From NCBI RefSeq assembly GCF_032818155.1, contig NZ_CP102589.1:3458001-3522000 (forward strand): 64,000 bases of DNA, given 5' to 3'. The position numbers were made by a program, and so were the translations under genes. The stretch's first letter is position 1; each line of letters opens with the position of its first letter. The notes below the pieces were generated by a model. That model did no database searches, was not told where the DNA came from, and saw only the letters and a list, made by a program, of their open reading frames with translations. The stretch is from Niallia taxi. Lineage in GTDB: Bacteria > Bacillota > Bacilli > Bacillales > Cytobacillaceae. Of the stretch, positions 18,051 to 29,737 are shown in pieces.

Positions 18051-18968
18051 TTACTTACGTAGTCTTGGATCTAGTGCATCACGTATTCCGTCGCCGATTA
18101 CATTAAATGCAAAGATTGTTAAACAGATGAACATCGCTGGGAAGAATACACGCCATGGATAATAGCTCATCGCTGCAATTCCGTCATTGGCCATTGTTCC
18201 CCAGCTTGCCAAAGGAGGTGTTAAACCTAATCCTAAGTAGCTCAAGAATGCTTCTGTAAAGATAGCATTTGGAATAGTCAATGTTAATGTTACAAGAATA
18301 GGTCCCATAGCATTTGGAATTAAGTGTTTACCCATAATTCTTGACACGCTTGCACCTAATGTTCTTGAAGCTAAAATATACTCTTGATTTTTTAAAGAAA
18401 GTACTTGTCCACGAGTGATACGAGCCATGTTAATCCAGCCTGTGATACTCATTGCAAGGATCATTGTTCCTAATCCTTGACCAAGCACTACCATCAGAAG
18501 GATAACAAGTAGCAAGTATGGAATTCCGTATAAAACGTCCGCAATCCTCATCATTACTTCATCCACACGACCGCCTTTATAACCTGAGATACCTCCCCAG
18601 ATTACTCCGATTACCAAGTCAATGATTGCTGCTGCAATCCCGATGAAAAGAGAGATTTTTGCACCGTACCAAATACGTGCGAACATATCACGACCAAGGT
18701 CATCTGTACCAAAATAATGCTCAGCACTTGGAGGCTGGTTAGCTTTCATTAAATCATTTTGACGATAATCATACTGTGTTAGGAATGGACCAACAAAGGC
18801 CATAAAAATTAATATAATTAACAGTACAAGTCCGAACATAGCAAGTTTGTTCTTTTTGAAACGCATAAAAACGTCTTTCCAGAATGACAGACTCGGTCTA
18901 GTAATCGTTTCTGCTTCAGCACTGCTGTTTCCGACAACTTTGAATTTATCTTTTGAAATTTGCTGCAT
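18051..18968 (-). CDS. oppC: Oligopeptide ABC transporter permease OppC
   Basis: Inner of the two Opp membrane subunits, with an N-terminal cytoplasmic extension (residues 1-38), about six membrane helices and the EAA-type loop (RTLGASVSRIMGKHLIPNAMGP) that contacts the ATPases. Ribosome-binding site AAAGGAG, partly overlapping the oppB stop. 305 residues. Confidence 0.94.
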   Translation of the reverse strand: MQQISKDKFKVVGNSSAEAETITRPSLSFWKDVFMRFKKNKLAMFGLVLLIILIFMAFVGPFLTQYDYRQNDLMKANQPPSAEHYFGTDDLGRDMFARIWYGAKISLFIGIAAAIIDLVIGVIWGGISGYKGGRVDEVMMRIADVLYGIPYLLLVILLMVVLGQGLGTMILAMSITGWINMARITRGQVLSLKNQEYILASRTLGASVSRIMGKHLIPNAMGPILVTLTLTIPNAIFTEAFLSYLGLGLTPPLASWGTMANDGIAAMSYYPWRVFFPAMFICLTIFAFNVIGDGIRDALDPRLRK

Positions 18969-18970
18969 GC

Positions 18971-19906
18971 TTATTCTCCTTTCTTCCCGCCGGTTAATTT
19001 AATGCGAGGATCGATTAGTCCATATAATATATCGACAAGAAGAACAGATACTAATAGGATAATACTATAGAAAACTGTTACACCCATAATTACAGTGTAA
19101 TCACGGTTACTGATACTCTTGACGAAATGGGAGCCAAGTCCTGGAATACCGAAAATTTTCTCGATAACAAAGCTTCCTGTTACAATTCCTGCAGAAAGTG
19201 GACCCATGTAGGATACAACTGGAAGAATAGCATTGCGGATAGCATGTTTAACTGTAATCGTAAATTGGCTTAAGCCTTTCGCTTTTGCTGTCTTAATATA
19301 ATCATTACTCAACACTTCAAGCATTGATGATCTTGTAAGTCTGGCAATAAACGCAGTTGGACCTGCTGCCAATGCAATGGCAGGCAACACGCTTTGTGAG
19401 AATGTTCCCCATCTAGCAACTGGGAACCAGCCTAATTTCATAGCGAAAATGTATTGTAAAAATGCGGCCATAATAAAGGAAGGAACGGATATTCCGAAAA
19501 CTGCCACAATCATTGCTGTATAGTCCTGCCATTTGTTATGCTTCAATGCAGCAATTATACCCAGTAATACACCGACTGCCAATGCGATAAAGATTGCTTC
19601 CAAGCCCAAAACTAATGAAACTGGGAAACCTTCATTAATTAAGTCATTGACTGTTTGGCTCTTATATTTGAATGATGGGCCGAAATCCCATTGTACAATG
19701 CGTAGTAGATACTCCCCATATTGAGCATACCATGGGTCGTTTAATCCATAATGTTCATTTAAATTAGCTTCAATTGCTGGCGGCAGTTGTTTTTCTGATG
19801 TGAAAGGGTTACCTGGTGCCAACCTCATGAAGAAAAACGTTGCTGTTACGATTAGCAGTAAAGAAAGTAACATAAACAGCAAACGTCTTGTCAAGTACTT
19901 TATCAT
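18971..19906 (-). CDS. oppB: Oligopeptide ABC transporter permease OppB
   Basis: Membrane subunit of the Opp importer with about six helices; the first follows [15 protein letters not shown]. The coupling loop [21 protein letters not shown] is near residue 215. GGAGG lies nine bases before the ATG. It follows oppA after a 96-base gap with a hairpin, typical of operons in which the binding protein is made in excess. 311 residues. Confidence 0.94.
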   Translation of the reverse strand: MIKYLTRRLLFMLLSLLLIVTATFFFMRLAPGNPFTSEKQLPPAIEANLNEHYGLNDPWYAQYGEYLLRIVQWDFGPSFKYKSQTVNDLINEGFPVSLVLGLEAIFIALAVGVLLGIIAALKHNKWQDYTAMIVAVFGISVPSFIMAAFLQYIFAMKLGWFPVARWGTFSQSVLPAIALAAGPTAFIARLTRSSMLEVLSNDYIKTAKAKGLSQFTITVKHAIRNAILPVVSYMGPLSAGIVTGSFVIEKIFGIPGLGSHFVKSISNRDYTVIMGVTVFYSIILLVSVLLVDILYGLIDPRIKLTGGKKGE

Positions 19907-19950
19907 GATTTAAACCTCCAATATTTTCTAATCACCTCTAATTAGAAAGG

Positions 19951-19982
19951 AAGGTATATGAAGCAAAAGCTTCATATACCTT
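19951..19982 (-). terminator. Partial terminator (attenuator) between oppA and oppB
   Basis: A perfect 14-bp stem (AAGGTATATGAAGC with complement) and a four-base loop, followed on the minus strand by CCTTTCT rather than a clean T run. It would allow partial read-through and stabilise the oppA mRNA end. Confidence 0.7.
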
Positions 19983-20002
19983 TTTACTTACAGCTTATTG
20001 CA

Positions 20003-21619
20003 TTATTCGAAATGAGCCCATTTCAATTGAGCATCTCCAAGACCTGAAACAACTACATCTTTCAGGTTGTCTTTTTGAACCCAAACGTTTGTATAGAAGT
20101 AAATTGGTGCGATTGGAAGCTCATCCATTAGAATTGCTTCAGCATCTTTAAGCATTTGTTGACGTTTTGCTGTATCAGTCTCTTTTTGAGAGTCATTCAA
20201 CAATTGCTTAAATTCTGCATTTTCCCAATTTGTATCATTGTTACCGCCATCTTTATCGCGGTAAAGTTCTAGGAAATTGATCGCATCATTGAAGTCACCT
20301 AACCAGCCCATACGTCCGATTTGGTAGTCGCCAGAGTGAAGTTTATCAATGTAAACAGCCCACTCTTCGTTTCCTAATGTTACGTCAATTCCAAGGTTTT
20401 TCTTCCACATATCTTGAACTGCTTGTGCAATTTTAGCATGTGCTTCATCTGTGTTGTAAGATAAAGTAATTGTTGGAAGCTCAGATACATCTTTATATCC
20501 TAGCTCTTCAAGACCTTTTTGAAGTTCTGCTTTTGCAGTTTCCACATCATTGTCTTTGAAGTAGCCTTTTTCATTTTCAGAGAACATTGTTGGAGGAACA
20601 GCTGCCATTGCTGGAATTTGTCCACCTTGTGTAATTTGGTCTACAATTGATTGACGATCAATTGCATATGTCAATGCTTTACGGATGTGTACGTTGTTCA
20701 ATGGTTTAACTTCTGTATTGAACTTGTACCAGTAAGTACCAGCAGTTGCTTGAGTTTTCAATTCGCCGCTGTCTTTAAGTGCTTTAATAGCGTCTGTTGA
20801 AACTGTATCGAATGGAAGACCATTCCAATCTAACTCGTCATTTTCGTACATGCTGCGAGCAGTAGCAGCATCATCGATCATAGAGTATTCAACTGTTGCA
20901 AGCTTAACAGAGTCAGCATCCCAATAAGTGTCGTTTTTCTCTAGTTTAATGGATTCGCTGTGGTTCCATTCCGTCATTTTGAATGGTCCGTTTGAAACAT
21001 AATCTTTACCAGAGTCTTTATACCAGTCTGGATTTTCTTGAGCAATTTTGCTGTTTACAGGGAAGTAAGTGTAAAAAGCAGTTAGTTGCGTGAAGTATGG
21101 AGTTGGGTTAACTAAAGTAACTTCAAGAGTTTTCTCGTCAACAGCTTTAACTCCTACATCATCAAGCTTGCCTTCACCAGTGTTAGCAGCTTCAGCACCT
21201 TTTACATAGTAAAGTTGGTAAGCATATTGTGATTGGTTATTTGGGTCAAGAGCCCATTTCCAAGCATATACAAAGTCTTCTGCAGTTACAGGGTCACCGT
21301 TTGACCAGTTAGCATCATCACGGATTTTAAAAGTGTAAGTCAATTGATCGTCAGAAACTGTGTAGCTTTCTGCCATAGCTTCTTCAGGCTCACCGTCTTT
21401 ATCAATACGAGTTAATCCTTCGAATGTTTGAAGCAATACGTTACTTGATGTTGAATCATTCGCCAAACCTGGGTTTAGGGAGAATGGTTCTGATCTAATG
21501 TTAAGACGTAAATCTTGCGAAACCTCATCTTTGCTGCCGCTGTCGCCGTTGCCACAAGCTGCAAGGAATGCACTAAGTGCAAGTACTAATGAAAGAAGTA
21601 CAAGCATTCTCTTTTTCAT
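20003..21619 (-). CDS. oppA: Oligopeptide-binding lipoprotein OppA
   Basis: Extracytoplasmic peptide receptor of the Opp importer, anchored as a lipoprotein. The lipobox LAAC (residues 18-21) follows a hydrophobic signal peptide. The SBP_bac_5 fold is shown by the N-terminal LNPGLANDSTSSNVLLQTFE region and the central YWYKFNT-PLNNVHIRKALTYAID segment. 538 residues. AAGGGGGT precedes the ATG. First gene of oppABCDF. Its promoter lies in the long gap to the divergently oriented trpS. Confidence 0.95.
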   Translation of the reverse strand: MKKRMLVLLSLVLALSAFLAACGNGDSGSKDEVSQDLRLNIRSEPFSLNPGLANDSTSSNVLLQTFEGLTRIDKDGEPEEAMAESYTVSDDQLTYTFKIRDDANWSNGDPVTAEDFVYAWKWALDPNNQSQYAYQLYYVKGAEAANTGEGKLDDVGVKAVDEKTLEVTLVNPTPYFTQLTAFYTYFPVNSKIAQENPDWYKDSGKDYVSNGPFKMTEWNHSESIKLEKNDTYWDADSVKLATVEYSMIDDAATARSMYENDELDWNGLPFDTVSTDAIKALKDSGELKTQATAGTYWYKFNTEVKPLNNVHIRKALTYAIDRQSIVDQITQGGQIPAMAAVPPTMFSENEKGYFKDNDVETAKAELQKGLEELGYKDVSELPTITLSYNTDEAHAKIAQAVQDMWKKNLGIDVTLGNEEWAVYIDKLHSGDYQIGRMGWLGDFNDAINFLELYRDKDGGNNDTNWENAEFKQLLNDSQKETDTAKRQQMLKDAEAILMDELPIAPIYFYTNVWVQKDNLKDVVVSGLGDAQLKWAHFE

Positions 21620-22184
21620 TGTTTTACCCCCTTATATATTTTGTCCACAAGTGGAGTTTCCAAAAATTATCTTTCCCATAAAAAACGTAAGAATACACAA
21701 ACTCATATTTCCTAAATAGTCTGTCAATTTAAGTCTACTGATTCGCTATTCAGAAATAGTAAACCATCCTTTATGTAAACTTCTTCATTACTAAACAATT
21801 AGACTAGTATAATAATGAGTAGGACTTATGATTTAGTATATCCAATTGTTTTAAATAGTCTGAAATATCACTTTTAATTTCCACTCGTAAAATCAATTAT
21901 ATATATCGACCTATTAGAATGCAAGAATTTTGTAGAATTTTGTAGAATTAAGAATAATCTAAATAAATACAATTTATAGATTTTTCTGTAAATCATATTC
22001 TAATATACTATATAACTAAAAAATGGAAAAACCTCGATATTTTCCTGAAAAAGTTATCTGTTCCTTTTTCCCCCATCGGCCGAATATTCTTTCAACTTTT
22101 AATTTCCCCCTCCCCTCCCTTGCTTTTTCCCGTCAATTAGTATAATTTATATGTATATAGTTAAATAAATGCTTTGATAAAGAG
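21620..22184. other. Divergent oppA/trpS intergenic region
   Basis: AT-rich, no protein gene. On the minus strand TTTACA and TTGACA boxes upstream of oppA could serve as -35 elements, but no unambiguous pair is visible. On the plus strand a TATAAT at 22141-22146 is the likely -10 for the trpS leader. A short direct repeat of TTTTGTAGAA occurs near 21930. Confidence 0.5.
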
Positions 22185-23491
<1,307 letters not shown>

Positions 23492-23497
23492 ACCGAA

Positions 23498-23529
23498 GAG
23501 GCTGATAGTGTTACTATCAGCCTCTTTTT
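23498..23529 (+). terminator. Terminator of trpS
   Basis: GAGGCTGATAGT pairs with ACTATCAGCCTC around GTT, followed by TTTTTA. Confidence 0.9.
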
Positions 23530-23939
23530 ATGTCCTCAAGGTTTACTTTGTATTGATGTTCTTCTCAGGTCCTTTAGCGACACCCTAGTCCTGTAGCTTT
23601 CTCCATCATCCTTTCCATCTGTCTTTTCTCCTGTAGACACTTTTATAACGCAGACAAACAGATGTTTATATTTTTTTCCCTCTTCCACCTAAAGCATAAG
23701 ACTATCAATTTCTGCTTTAGAAGCTTCTATTATAAGTGCCAGCTTAGTACCTAAGCTCTATAGTTTCTTCGCTGGGACTTGTTAATGCTGTACCTCCATT
23801 ACAATTAAATTTTTTTTTTGATAGTTACAGTAAACCTTTGTTTGTTGATAACTATTTCTTTGGTAAACAACCTTATCTTTACTTACATTCACCATTGCAA
23901 GGGCAAAAATTAGCCTCCTTTGATAAAGAAGAAATAAAA
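23530..23939. other. Intergenic region between trpS and yjbA
   Basis: About 400 bases between two terminators. I see no open frame with a ribosome-binding site, no RNA motif and no mobile-element ends. It may be decayed sequence. Confidence 0.5.
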
Positions 23940-23985
23940 AGACTGTAGACAAACCTCATTATGAGAGTTTATCTACAGCCTGTCT
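23940..23985 (-). terminator. Terminator after yjbA
   Basis: On the minus strand CTGTAGATAAACTCTCAT pairs with the ATGAGGTTTGTCTACAG stretch, then TCTTTTTAT. Confidence 0.8.
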
Positions 23986-24036
23986 GCTAATCAAGCTCTA
24001 TCAGCCTGATTTTCCTTTATTAATAGAAGAAAGTTA

Positions 24037-24786
24037 TTAATTAACCTTTGGACCGTGTTCTAATTCCCACAGTTTTTCAAAAAAAGGCTGCCCTTTAATG
24101 ATGTTCTCACAAAATGTCTCATGCTTTAGTGACCATCCAAACTTCGTACAATCGAACAGCTCACTCCAGGCATCCTCAAATTCTAGGCTTTGAATATCAA
24201 AATACTTTTCAGGACTCCATTCTGTATACCAGTACCTTACCTCTGCAACATTCTCAGATGAATGCAGCTGATCAAGGGCCATGAACAGTAATTGCTTTAA
24301 CTGACGCTCTTTTCTTGTCAGCCCATACATCATTTGCGGCTCTGGTGACAATATATGAAATTCTTTATTTTCTTCATTTTCACCTTGGAAGTTGTAGTTT
24401 ATAGACTCTTGATTTTCAAGCAATTCATATGCAAGCTGTTCCTGTCTTGGTATCATTCTGCTTTTTCTGATTGGAATAGAATATCCTAAAGTATCTACAA
24501 CCAATATTCCTGTTCCGTCTGATACAACAAAGCAATAATCTAGTTGAATTCTTTCATGGTTTTTACGAAGATAAGCTTTTTGATAAATTTCTTCAAGCAG
24601 CTGTCTCGGAAGCTCTGCCAAATCATTTTCTATGTAGCTAAACAATACCGAATCAATCTTTATAAGCGGCACTTGATCAAGCAGCTCCACTCCATCTTCT
24701 TTTCTCCATTCATGGAAGTGGCAAACATTATAACCGTTTTCCTCTCCTTCAAACCAATTAACCCAAACATCATGAAGATATTGCAT
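24037..24786 (-). CDS. UPF0736/DUF3603 family protein (YjbA-like)
   Basis: Soluble 249-residue protein of unknown function found in Bacillaceae next to trpS. No membrane segment, signal peptide or catalytic motif is obvious; it is rich in Trp and acidic residues ([20 protein letters not shown] at the start). The identification rests on position between trpS and the app operon and on recollection of the family. Confidence 0.75.
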   Translation of the reverse strand: MQYLHDVWVNWFEGEENGYNVCHFHEWRKEDGVELLDQVPLIKIDSVLFSYIENDLAELPRQLLEEIYQKAYLRKNHERIQLDYCFVVSDGTGILVVDTLGYSIPIRKSRMIPRQEQLAYELLENQESINYNFQGENEENKEFHILSPEPQMMYGLTRKERQLKQLLFMALDQLHSSENVAEVRYWYTEWSPEKYFDIQSLEFEDAWSELFDCTKFGWSLKHETFCENIIKGQPFFEKLWELEHGPKVN

Positions 24787-24982
24787 ATTTTATCCCTCGC
24801 TTCAACAACTGTTTGTCAATCAGTATGGGCATCGTGCAGTAAATTTATTCCTGTTTTGTCATTGTTCTTTTAAGTTTATTTTCTAGAAAGCATGTAATCT
24901 TTGCATTCGCCCATTAATAGTATGCTTATTATTATGATACTTTTCTCTGATATATGTACAAACTCTCTATAGATTTATAATA

Positions 24983-25018
24983 CAAAAAAGCCTTTCTATG
25001 TGAGAAAGACCTTTTTAC
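24983..25018 (-). terminator. Terminator of the app operon
   Basis: AAAAAGCCTTTCT pairs imperfectly with AGAAAGACCTTTTT, downstream of appC on the minus strand. Confidence 0.65.
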
Positions 25019-25065
25019 TTCTATTCTTATAGCCTTATCTGATTGTAATGTAAACCTGTTAAGCA

Positions 25066-25980
25066 TCATCGTTTTGATTTTGGATTAAAGGCGTCTTTTA
25101 AGCCTTCTCCGATGAAGTTAATGGATAGAATTGTTAGTGTAATCATGATTGCTGGTGGTAACCATATCCACGGTTTATTCTGCAACACATCTGGTTCGTT
25201 TGCAGATGACAGCATATTACCCCAACTTGGCACCTCTTGAGGTACACCAAATCCCAAATAACTTAATCCAGACTCAACAACAATCATACTCGCAAAGAGA
25301 ATAGATGCTTGCACTATAATGGTAGACATAACATTCGGCAGTAAATGTTTAATAATGACTTTACTCGGTTTACCTCCGATGGAAATGGCTGCTAGAATAT
25401 ATTCGTTTTCCTTCTCGGAGAGGATTTTACTGCGCACAATTCTTGCTACCCCTCCCCAGCTCAACAGACTTATCACGATGATTAAAACCGATAATCCTGA
25501 AACAATTCCTTGAAGAATGGCATTGAGTACGATAACAAATACTAAAAACGGAAACACCATGATAAAGTCAGTGAATCGCATTAACATACTATCAATCTTG
25601 CCGCCATAATACCCTGCAATGGATCCAACTAATGTACCTAAAAACACAACAGTAACAGTGCAGGATATTCCTACAAGTAAAGAAATCCTGCCTCCATATA
25701 ATAAGCGGGTAAACACATCTCTACCACTTTTATCCGTACCAAGCCAGTGGTCACCAGAAGGCTTCAAAGACATTTGACCTATATTTACCTTTGTTATATC
25801 TATTGTAGTGATATAAGGAGCCAAAAAGGAAAGAATGGTCACAAGAATAAGGAATAACAAACTTACCATTGCAATCTTATTCTTAATGAATTTACTTCTA
25901 GCAAGTGCCCATGGAGAAAGGCTTTTCGCTTTTATGTCTACGTTTAAGTTTTTGTTATTTTTCGGAGTAATTACTTCCAT
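25066..25980 (-). CDS. appC: Peptide ABC transporter permease AppC
   Basis: Second membrane subunit of an oligopeptide importer. An N-terminal cytoplasmic tail (residues 1-35) is followed by six predicted helices and the EAA loop (SIGGKPSKVIIKHLLPNVMST). The DppC/OppC signature GTDKSGRDVFTRLLYGGRISL is clear. 304 residues. The gene order appDFABC and the place next to yjbA match the B. subtilis app operon; it could equally be named dppC, as substrate specificity is not visible. Confidence 0.88.
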   Translation of the reverse strand: MEVITPKNNKNLNVDIKAKSLSPWALARSKFIKNKIAMVSLLFLILVTILSFLAPYITTIDITKVNIGQMSLKPSGDHWLGTDKSGRDVFTRLLYGGRISLLVGISCTVTVVFLGTLVGSIAGYYGGKIDSMLMRFTDFIMVFPFLVFVIVLNAILQGIVSGLSVLIIVISLLSWGGVARIVRSKILSEKENEYILAAISIGGKPSKVIIKHLLPNVMSTIIVQASILFASMIVVESGLSYLGFGVPQEVPSWGNMLSSANEPDVLQNKPWIWLPPAIMITLTILSINFIGEGLKDAFNPKSKR

Positions 25981-25992
25981 TTCCCTTTCCTC

Positions 25993-26958
25993 CTAACTTA
26001 CCCTTATCCTTGGATCTACAACGCCATATAAAATATCGGCTATGAGGTTGCCCAGCAATGTTAAAAACGAAAATAACATTAACAATGTTAACAGAACTGG
26101 ATAGTCTCTCGTACCTACAGATTGGATCATCAATTGACCAATTCCTGGGTAAGTGAAAATTGTTTCGGTAATAACTGCACCGCCAATTAATGCAGCGATA
26201 TCAAATCCTAAAAACGTTACTAGCGGTATCATAGAATTCCTTAATATATGAACATTATAAATTTTATTTTCATGCGTTCCTTTTGCACGTGCTGTTCTGA
26301 CAAAATCCTTTCTGCTATTTTCGATAATGTCATTTCTAAGGAATTGTGTGTAGCTAGCTGTTGCTAATGCACCAAGCACAATCGCTGGTAAAAAAACATG
26401 ATGAAGCCTGCTCATGTAATATTCAAATGATCCTTTTATCAATCCTATTCCTACAGAACCATTTGAAGGAAACCAATTTAATTTAAAGGCAAAAATATAT
26501 ATAGTAATGACTCCAGCTACAAACGAGGGAATTGCCAGTCCAATATAGTTTATACCTGCAATCAGGTTGTCCCGAATTGTATAAGGCTTTCTTCCAGAAA
26601 TCATCCCGAAAGTAAAGGCAAGAATATACGTAATAATTAGGGCTGTAATTCCTAAGAAAATTGTATTTGGCAGCCGTTCCGTAATAAGATCTGCTACATC
26701 TATTTTATAGCGGGTTGATGTACCAAAATCCCCTTTAATAAATTCTGTCACCCAGCGAAAATATTGAACATATTCAGGGTCATTGTATCCGAGTTTTTCT
26801 CTCATTTCAGCTATATATTGAGGGTCTGTGTTATTAGGATCAATCTCTCCACTGAGGGAATCCCCTGGCATTAATTTTGCCAGGGAGAATACCACAACAG
26901 AAGTAAGGAGCAACATTGGTATCATGCCTAATATTCTTCGCAATGTATATTTCAACAT
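25993..26958 (-). CDS. appB: Peptide ABC transporter permease AppB
   Basis: First membrane subunit of the same importer: MLKYTLRRILGMIPMLLLTSV begins helix 1, and the coupling loop RTARAKGTHENKIYNVHILRN is near residue 230. The long periplasmic segment after helix 1 (residues 30-95) is typical of OppB/DppB proteins. 321 residues. It lies 40 bases after appA and 12 bases before appC. Confidence 0.88.
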   Translation of the reverse strand: MLKYTLRRILGMIPMLLLTSVVVFSLAKLMPGDSLSGEIDPNNTDPQYIAEMREKLGYNDPEYVQYFRWVTEFIKGDFGTSTRYKIDVADLITERLPNTIFLGITALIITYILAFTFGMISGRKPYTIRDNLIAGINYIGLAIPSFVAGVITIYIFAFKLNWFPSNGSVGIGLIKGSFEYYMSRLHHVFLPAIVLGALATASYTQFLRNDIIENSRKDFVRTARAKGTHENKIYNVHILRNSMIPLVTFLGFDIAALIGGAVITETIFTYPGIGQLMIQSVGTRDYPVLLTLLMLFSFLTLLGNLIADILYGVVDPRIRVS

Positions 26959-26998
26959 GTAACTCTCTTCTCCTTATTTTAAAATCTATTATTCTGTT

Positions 26999-28693
26999 TT
27001 ATTGCTGAATCCACCACTCGTTCGGTCTGTTTGTGCCAGAAACATCGAACGTCACACCTTGAACACGTTTATTAAGCGCCATCACTTCATCTAGTTCAGC
27101 TACAGGAAGTGCAGGCAATTCCTCCATAAATTGTTTCTGCCACTCTACATAAAGCTCTTTACGTTTTTCTTGATCAGTACCGACAATGCTAACATCTAAA
27201 GCATCATCCAATAATTTATCGCTCTTTTCACTTACCCATCTTGAGTAATTCCATAGAGCATCAGATCTCCACAAGCCTGATGGATCTGGATCTGTTCCAG
27301 TAGACCAGCCGCCAAAGAATACTTCAATGGACTTATCAGCTTTTTCAATTTGGTCATAGTATAGATTAACATCTGTCATGCTAAGTTCTGTTTTCAAACC
27401 AACCTCTTCCCAATACTGAACAATCGCTTGTGCACGAGTTTCGAATGTCGGGTTATTTGTTGCGTAATGCGAGAATTTAACGGTAAAAGGATCTCCATTT
27501 GGATCTTCTCTGAAACCATCGCCATCTATATCTTTATATCCAGCTTCATCAAGCAAGGACTTTGCCTTTTCTGGATCATACTTAAATTGTTCTAATTCAC
27601 TGTTGTCAGCTGAAATCCAGTGATTGGATGGTACTGGTGTATTAACGGTCTTACCTACACCATAAAAGAAGGCTTCATTCCATTCATCCCTATTCATCGC
27701 ATAATACATAGCTTGACGCAGTTTTAGATCCTGATATTTAGGTTCGTTCATAACGTTTTTGCTTCCATCCCAAGTTCCTAATCTAAAGCCAATATAGTAA
27801 TAAGACAATCCAGGATATTGTTCAATTTTCACATTATCCAATGCCTCGATATCTGCCTTAATGCTAGGATGGAATGCAGTCATATCTAATGTATTATTCT
27901 GTAATTCACCAATTGTTAAAGACGGATCGATTACCTTCAGAACAACCCCGTCTAAATGAGGCTTGCCGTTGAAATAGTCATCAAATCTTTCAAATTCGAC
28001 TGATTCGCCTGGCACAATATTTTTGATTTTGAACGGTCCTAACCCTACAGGTTTTGTTCTTACTTGCTCTGAACTTGCCATGTCTTTAACAGCAATTCCT
28101 TCAAATTCCTTTGCAGGCATTGCATATGTCCACACGTTTTCTAAATTGTTAACTCTTGCTTTATCAAATGTAATTTCGATGTTGTAATCATCAATTACTT
28201 TGATTCCTGAAATGCTGTCGGCAGAGCCGTCATGATAAGCCGGCGCTCCCTCAATTGTTTGAACATTTGTATATCGTGGTCCATCATAGTCTTTATCTGC
28301 AAGTGTTTCTAACGCAAAAACCCAGTCATTAACAGTTAGCTCTTCCCCGTTATGCCATTTAACGCCTTCTTTAAAGGTAAATGTATACACCTTATTATCC
28401 TCTGTTTTCCAGGAGGCAATATTTGGCTGTGGCTTAAGGTTTTCATCATAATCTATTAAGCTTTCATCAAAGAAACTAATTACTTCAGCATCTGTTGCAT
28501 TAGCGTAAAATGACCAATTAAACAAACCCTCTGGAGATGAATCAAGTGAATACACTAACGTTCCACCATCCTGTGGTTCGTCTGATGCAGACCCTTCATT
28601 TGTAGAGGTCTTTTCTCCTTCACCACTGCAAGCTGCCAAAAAAGCAGACAAAATCAACATTAAAGCAGTTAAGACAATCCAATTCTTTTTCAT
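26999..28693 (-). CDS. appA: Peptide-binding lipoprotein AppA
   Basis: Extracytoplasmic receptor of the App importer. The signal peptide ends in the lipobox LAAC (about residues 19-22) followed by SGEGEKTST. SBP_bac_5 fold: SWKTEDNKVYTFTFKEGVKWHNGEE is the typical N-terminal block. 564 residues, slightly longer than OppA, to which it is only distantly similar. GGGGGAGG precedes the ATG. In B. subtilis 168 appA carries a frameshift; here the frame is intact. Confidence 0.9.
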   Translation of the reverse strand: MKKNWIVLTALMLILSAFLAACSGEGEKTSTNEGSASDEPQDGGTLVYSLDSSPEGLFNWSFYANATDAEVISFFDESLIDYDENLKPQPNIASWKTEDNKVYTFTFKEGVKWHNGEELTVNDWVFALETLADKDYDGPRYTNVQTIEGAPAYHDGSADSISGIKVIDDYNIEITFDKARVNNLENVWTYAMPAKEFEGIAVKDMASSEQVRTKPVGLGPFKIKNIVPGESVEFERFDDYFNGKPHLDGVVLKVIDPSLTIGELQNNTLDMTAFHPSIKADIEALDNVKIEQYPGLSYYYIGFRLGTWDGSKNVMNEPKYQDLKLRQAMYYAMNRDEWNEAFFYGVGKTVNTPVPSNHWISADNSELEQFKYDPEKAKSLLDEAGYKDIDGDGFREDPNGDPFTVKFSHYATNNPTFETRAQAIVQYWEEVGLKTELSMTDVNLYYDQIEKADKSIEVFFGGWSTGTDPDPSGLWRSDALWNYSRWVSEKSDKLLDDALDVSIVGTDQEKRKELYVEWQKQFMEELPALPVAELDEVMALNKRVQGVTFDVSGTNRPNEWWIQQ

Positions 28694-28720
28694 TTTTGTT
28701 CCTCCCCCTTAAAACTTTTT

Positions 28721-29737
28721 TTAATATAGATGGCAAGCTACTTTATGTAATGGTTTCACCTCCTTTAATACAGGCTTTATCTCTTTACATTCTGCCTTGG
28801 CAAAAGGACATCTGGGATGAAATGGGCACCCTGATGGTGGGTTAATCGGACTTGGTACATCGCCTTCTAAAATAATTCGCCTTTTCTTTTTTCTAGGATC
28901 TGGCTCTGGTATTGCTGAAATTAAGGCTTGAGTATATGGATGCAGTGGCGCTTCGTACATCCCCTCTTTATTTGCTATTTCAACCAGGTTTCCTAAGTAC
29001 ATAACACCAATTTGGTCACTCATATGCTTAACGACACTTAAATCATGGGCGATGAATAAAAAGGTTAAATTAAATTCTGCTTGTAATTGTTTCAATAGAT
29101 TTAACACCTGTGATTGTACAGATACATCGAGGGCAGAAACTGGTTCATCTGCAATGATTAGCTTTGGCTTCAGCGCAAGTGCTCTTGCAATACCAATCCT
29201 TTGCCTTTGTCCTCCTGAAAATTCATGTGCATACTTATAATAAGCGTCAGTTGGTAATCCTACTTTTGTTAGCAGGTCCATTACTTCTGTTTGTAATTCG
29301 GTCTTCTGTTTATTTTTATTGTAGTTTTTTAGAGGCTCAGCGATTATGTCCCCTACCATCTGCATTGGGTTAAGTGAAGCATATGGATCCTGAAAGACCA
29401 TTTGCACATCTTTACGGATCTCACGCAATGATTTTCCCTTTAATTCAGTAATATCCTTATTATCAAAAAGAATATTTCCCTCATAAGGCTTTAAGAATCG
29501 TAATATTGTTCTTCCTGTCGTTGATTTTCCGCAACCCGATTCACCAACTAACCCAAATGTTTCCCCTTTTTTTATTGCAAACGAGACTCCGTCAACTGCT
29601 TTAACATGTGCTACTGTTTTACCAAAGAAGCCTGCTTTAACTGGAAAATATGCTTTTAATCCGTTCACTTGCAGGATTGTTTCCTGATCTTGATCTCTTT
29701 TTTCTTCGTTCATAACTGCTGATTTTTTGGTCATCAC
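28721..29737 (-). CDS. appF: Peptide ABC transporter ATP-binding protein AppF
   Basis: ATPase of the App importer. Walker [13 protein letters not shown], signature FSGGQRQRIGIARAL and Walker B LIIADEP are present. The C-terminal oligopeptide domain keeps four cysteines (GCPFHPRCPFAKAEC and a final CHLY), the pattern of the iron-sulfur site reported in DppF-type subunits. The start is GTG directly followed by ATG, with AAGGAG upstream; the GTG overlaps the appD stop by four bases. Confidence 0.9.
   Translation of the reverse strand: MMTKKSAVMNEEKRDQDQETILQVNGLKAYFPVKAGFFGKTVAHVKAVDGVSFAIKKGETFGLVGESGCGKSTTGRTILRFLKPYEGNILFDNKDITELKGKSLREIRKDVQMVFQDPYASLNPMQMVGDIIAEPLKNYNKNKQKTELQTEVMDLLTKVGLPTDAYYKYAHEFSGGQRQRIGIARALALKPKLIIADEPVSALDVSVQSQVLNLLKQLQAEFNLTFLFIAHDLSVVKHMSDQIGVMYLGNLVEIANKEGMYEAPLHPYTQALISAIPEPDPRKKKRRIILEGDVPSPINPPSGCPFHPRCPFAKAECKEIKPVLKEVKPLHKVACHLY

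Noticed and set aside
23530..23939. Hidden gene between trpS and yjbA
   Set aside because: No frame with a ribosome-binding site or family resemblance; stops are frequent in all frames.
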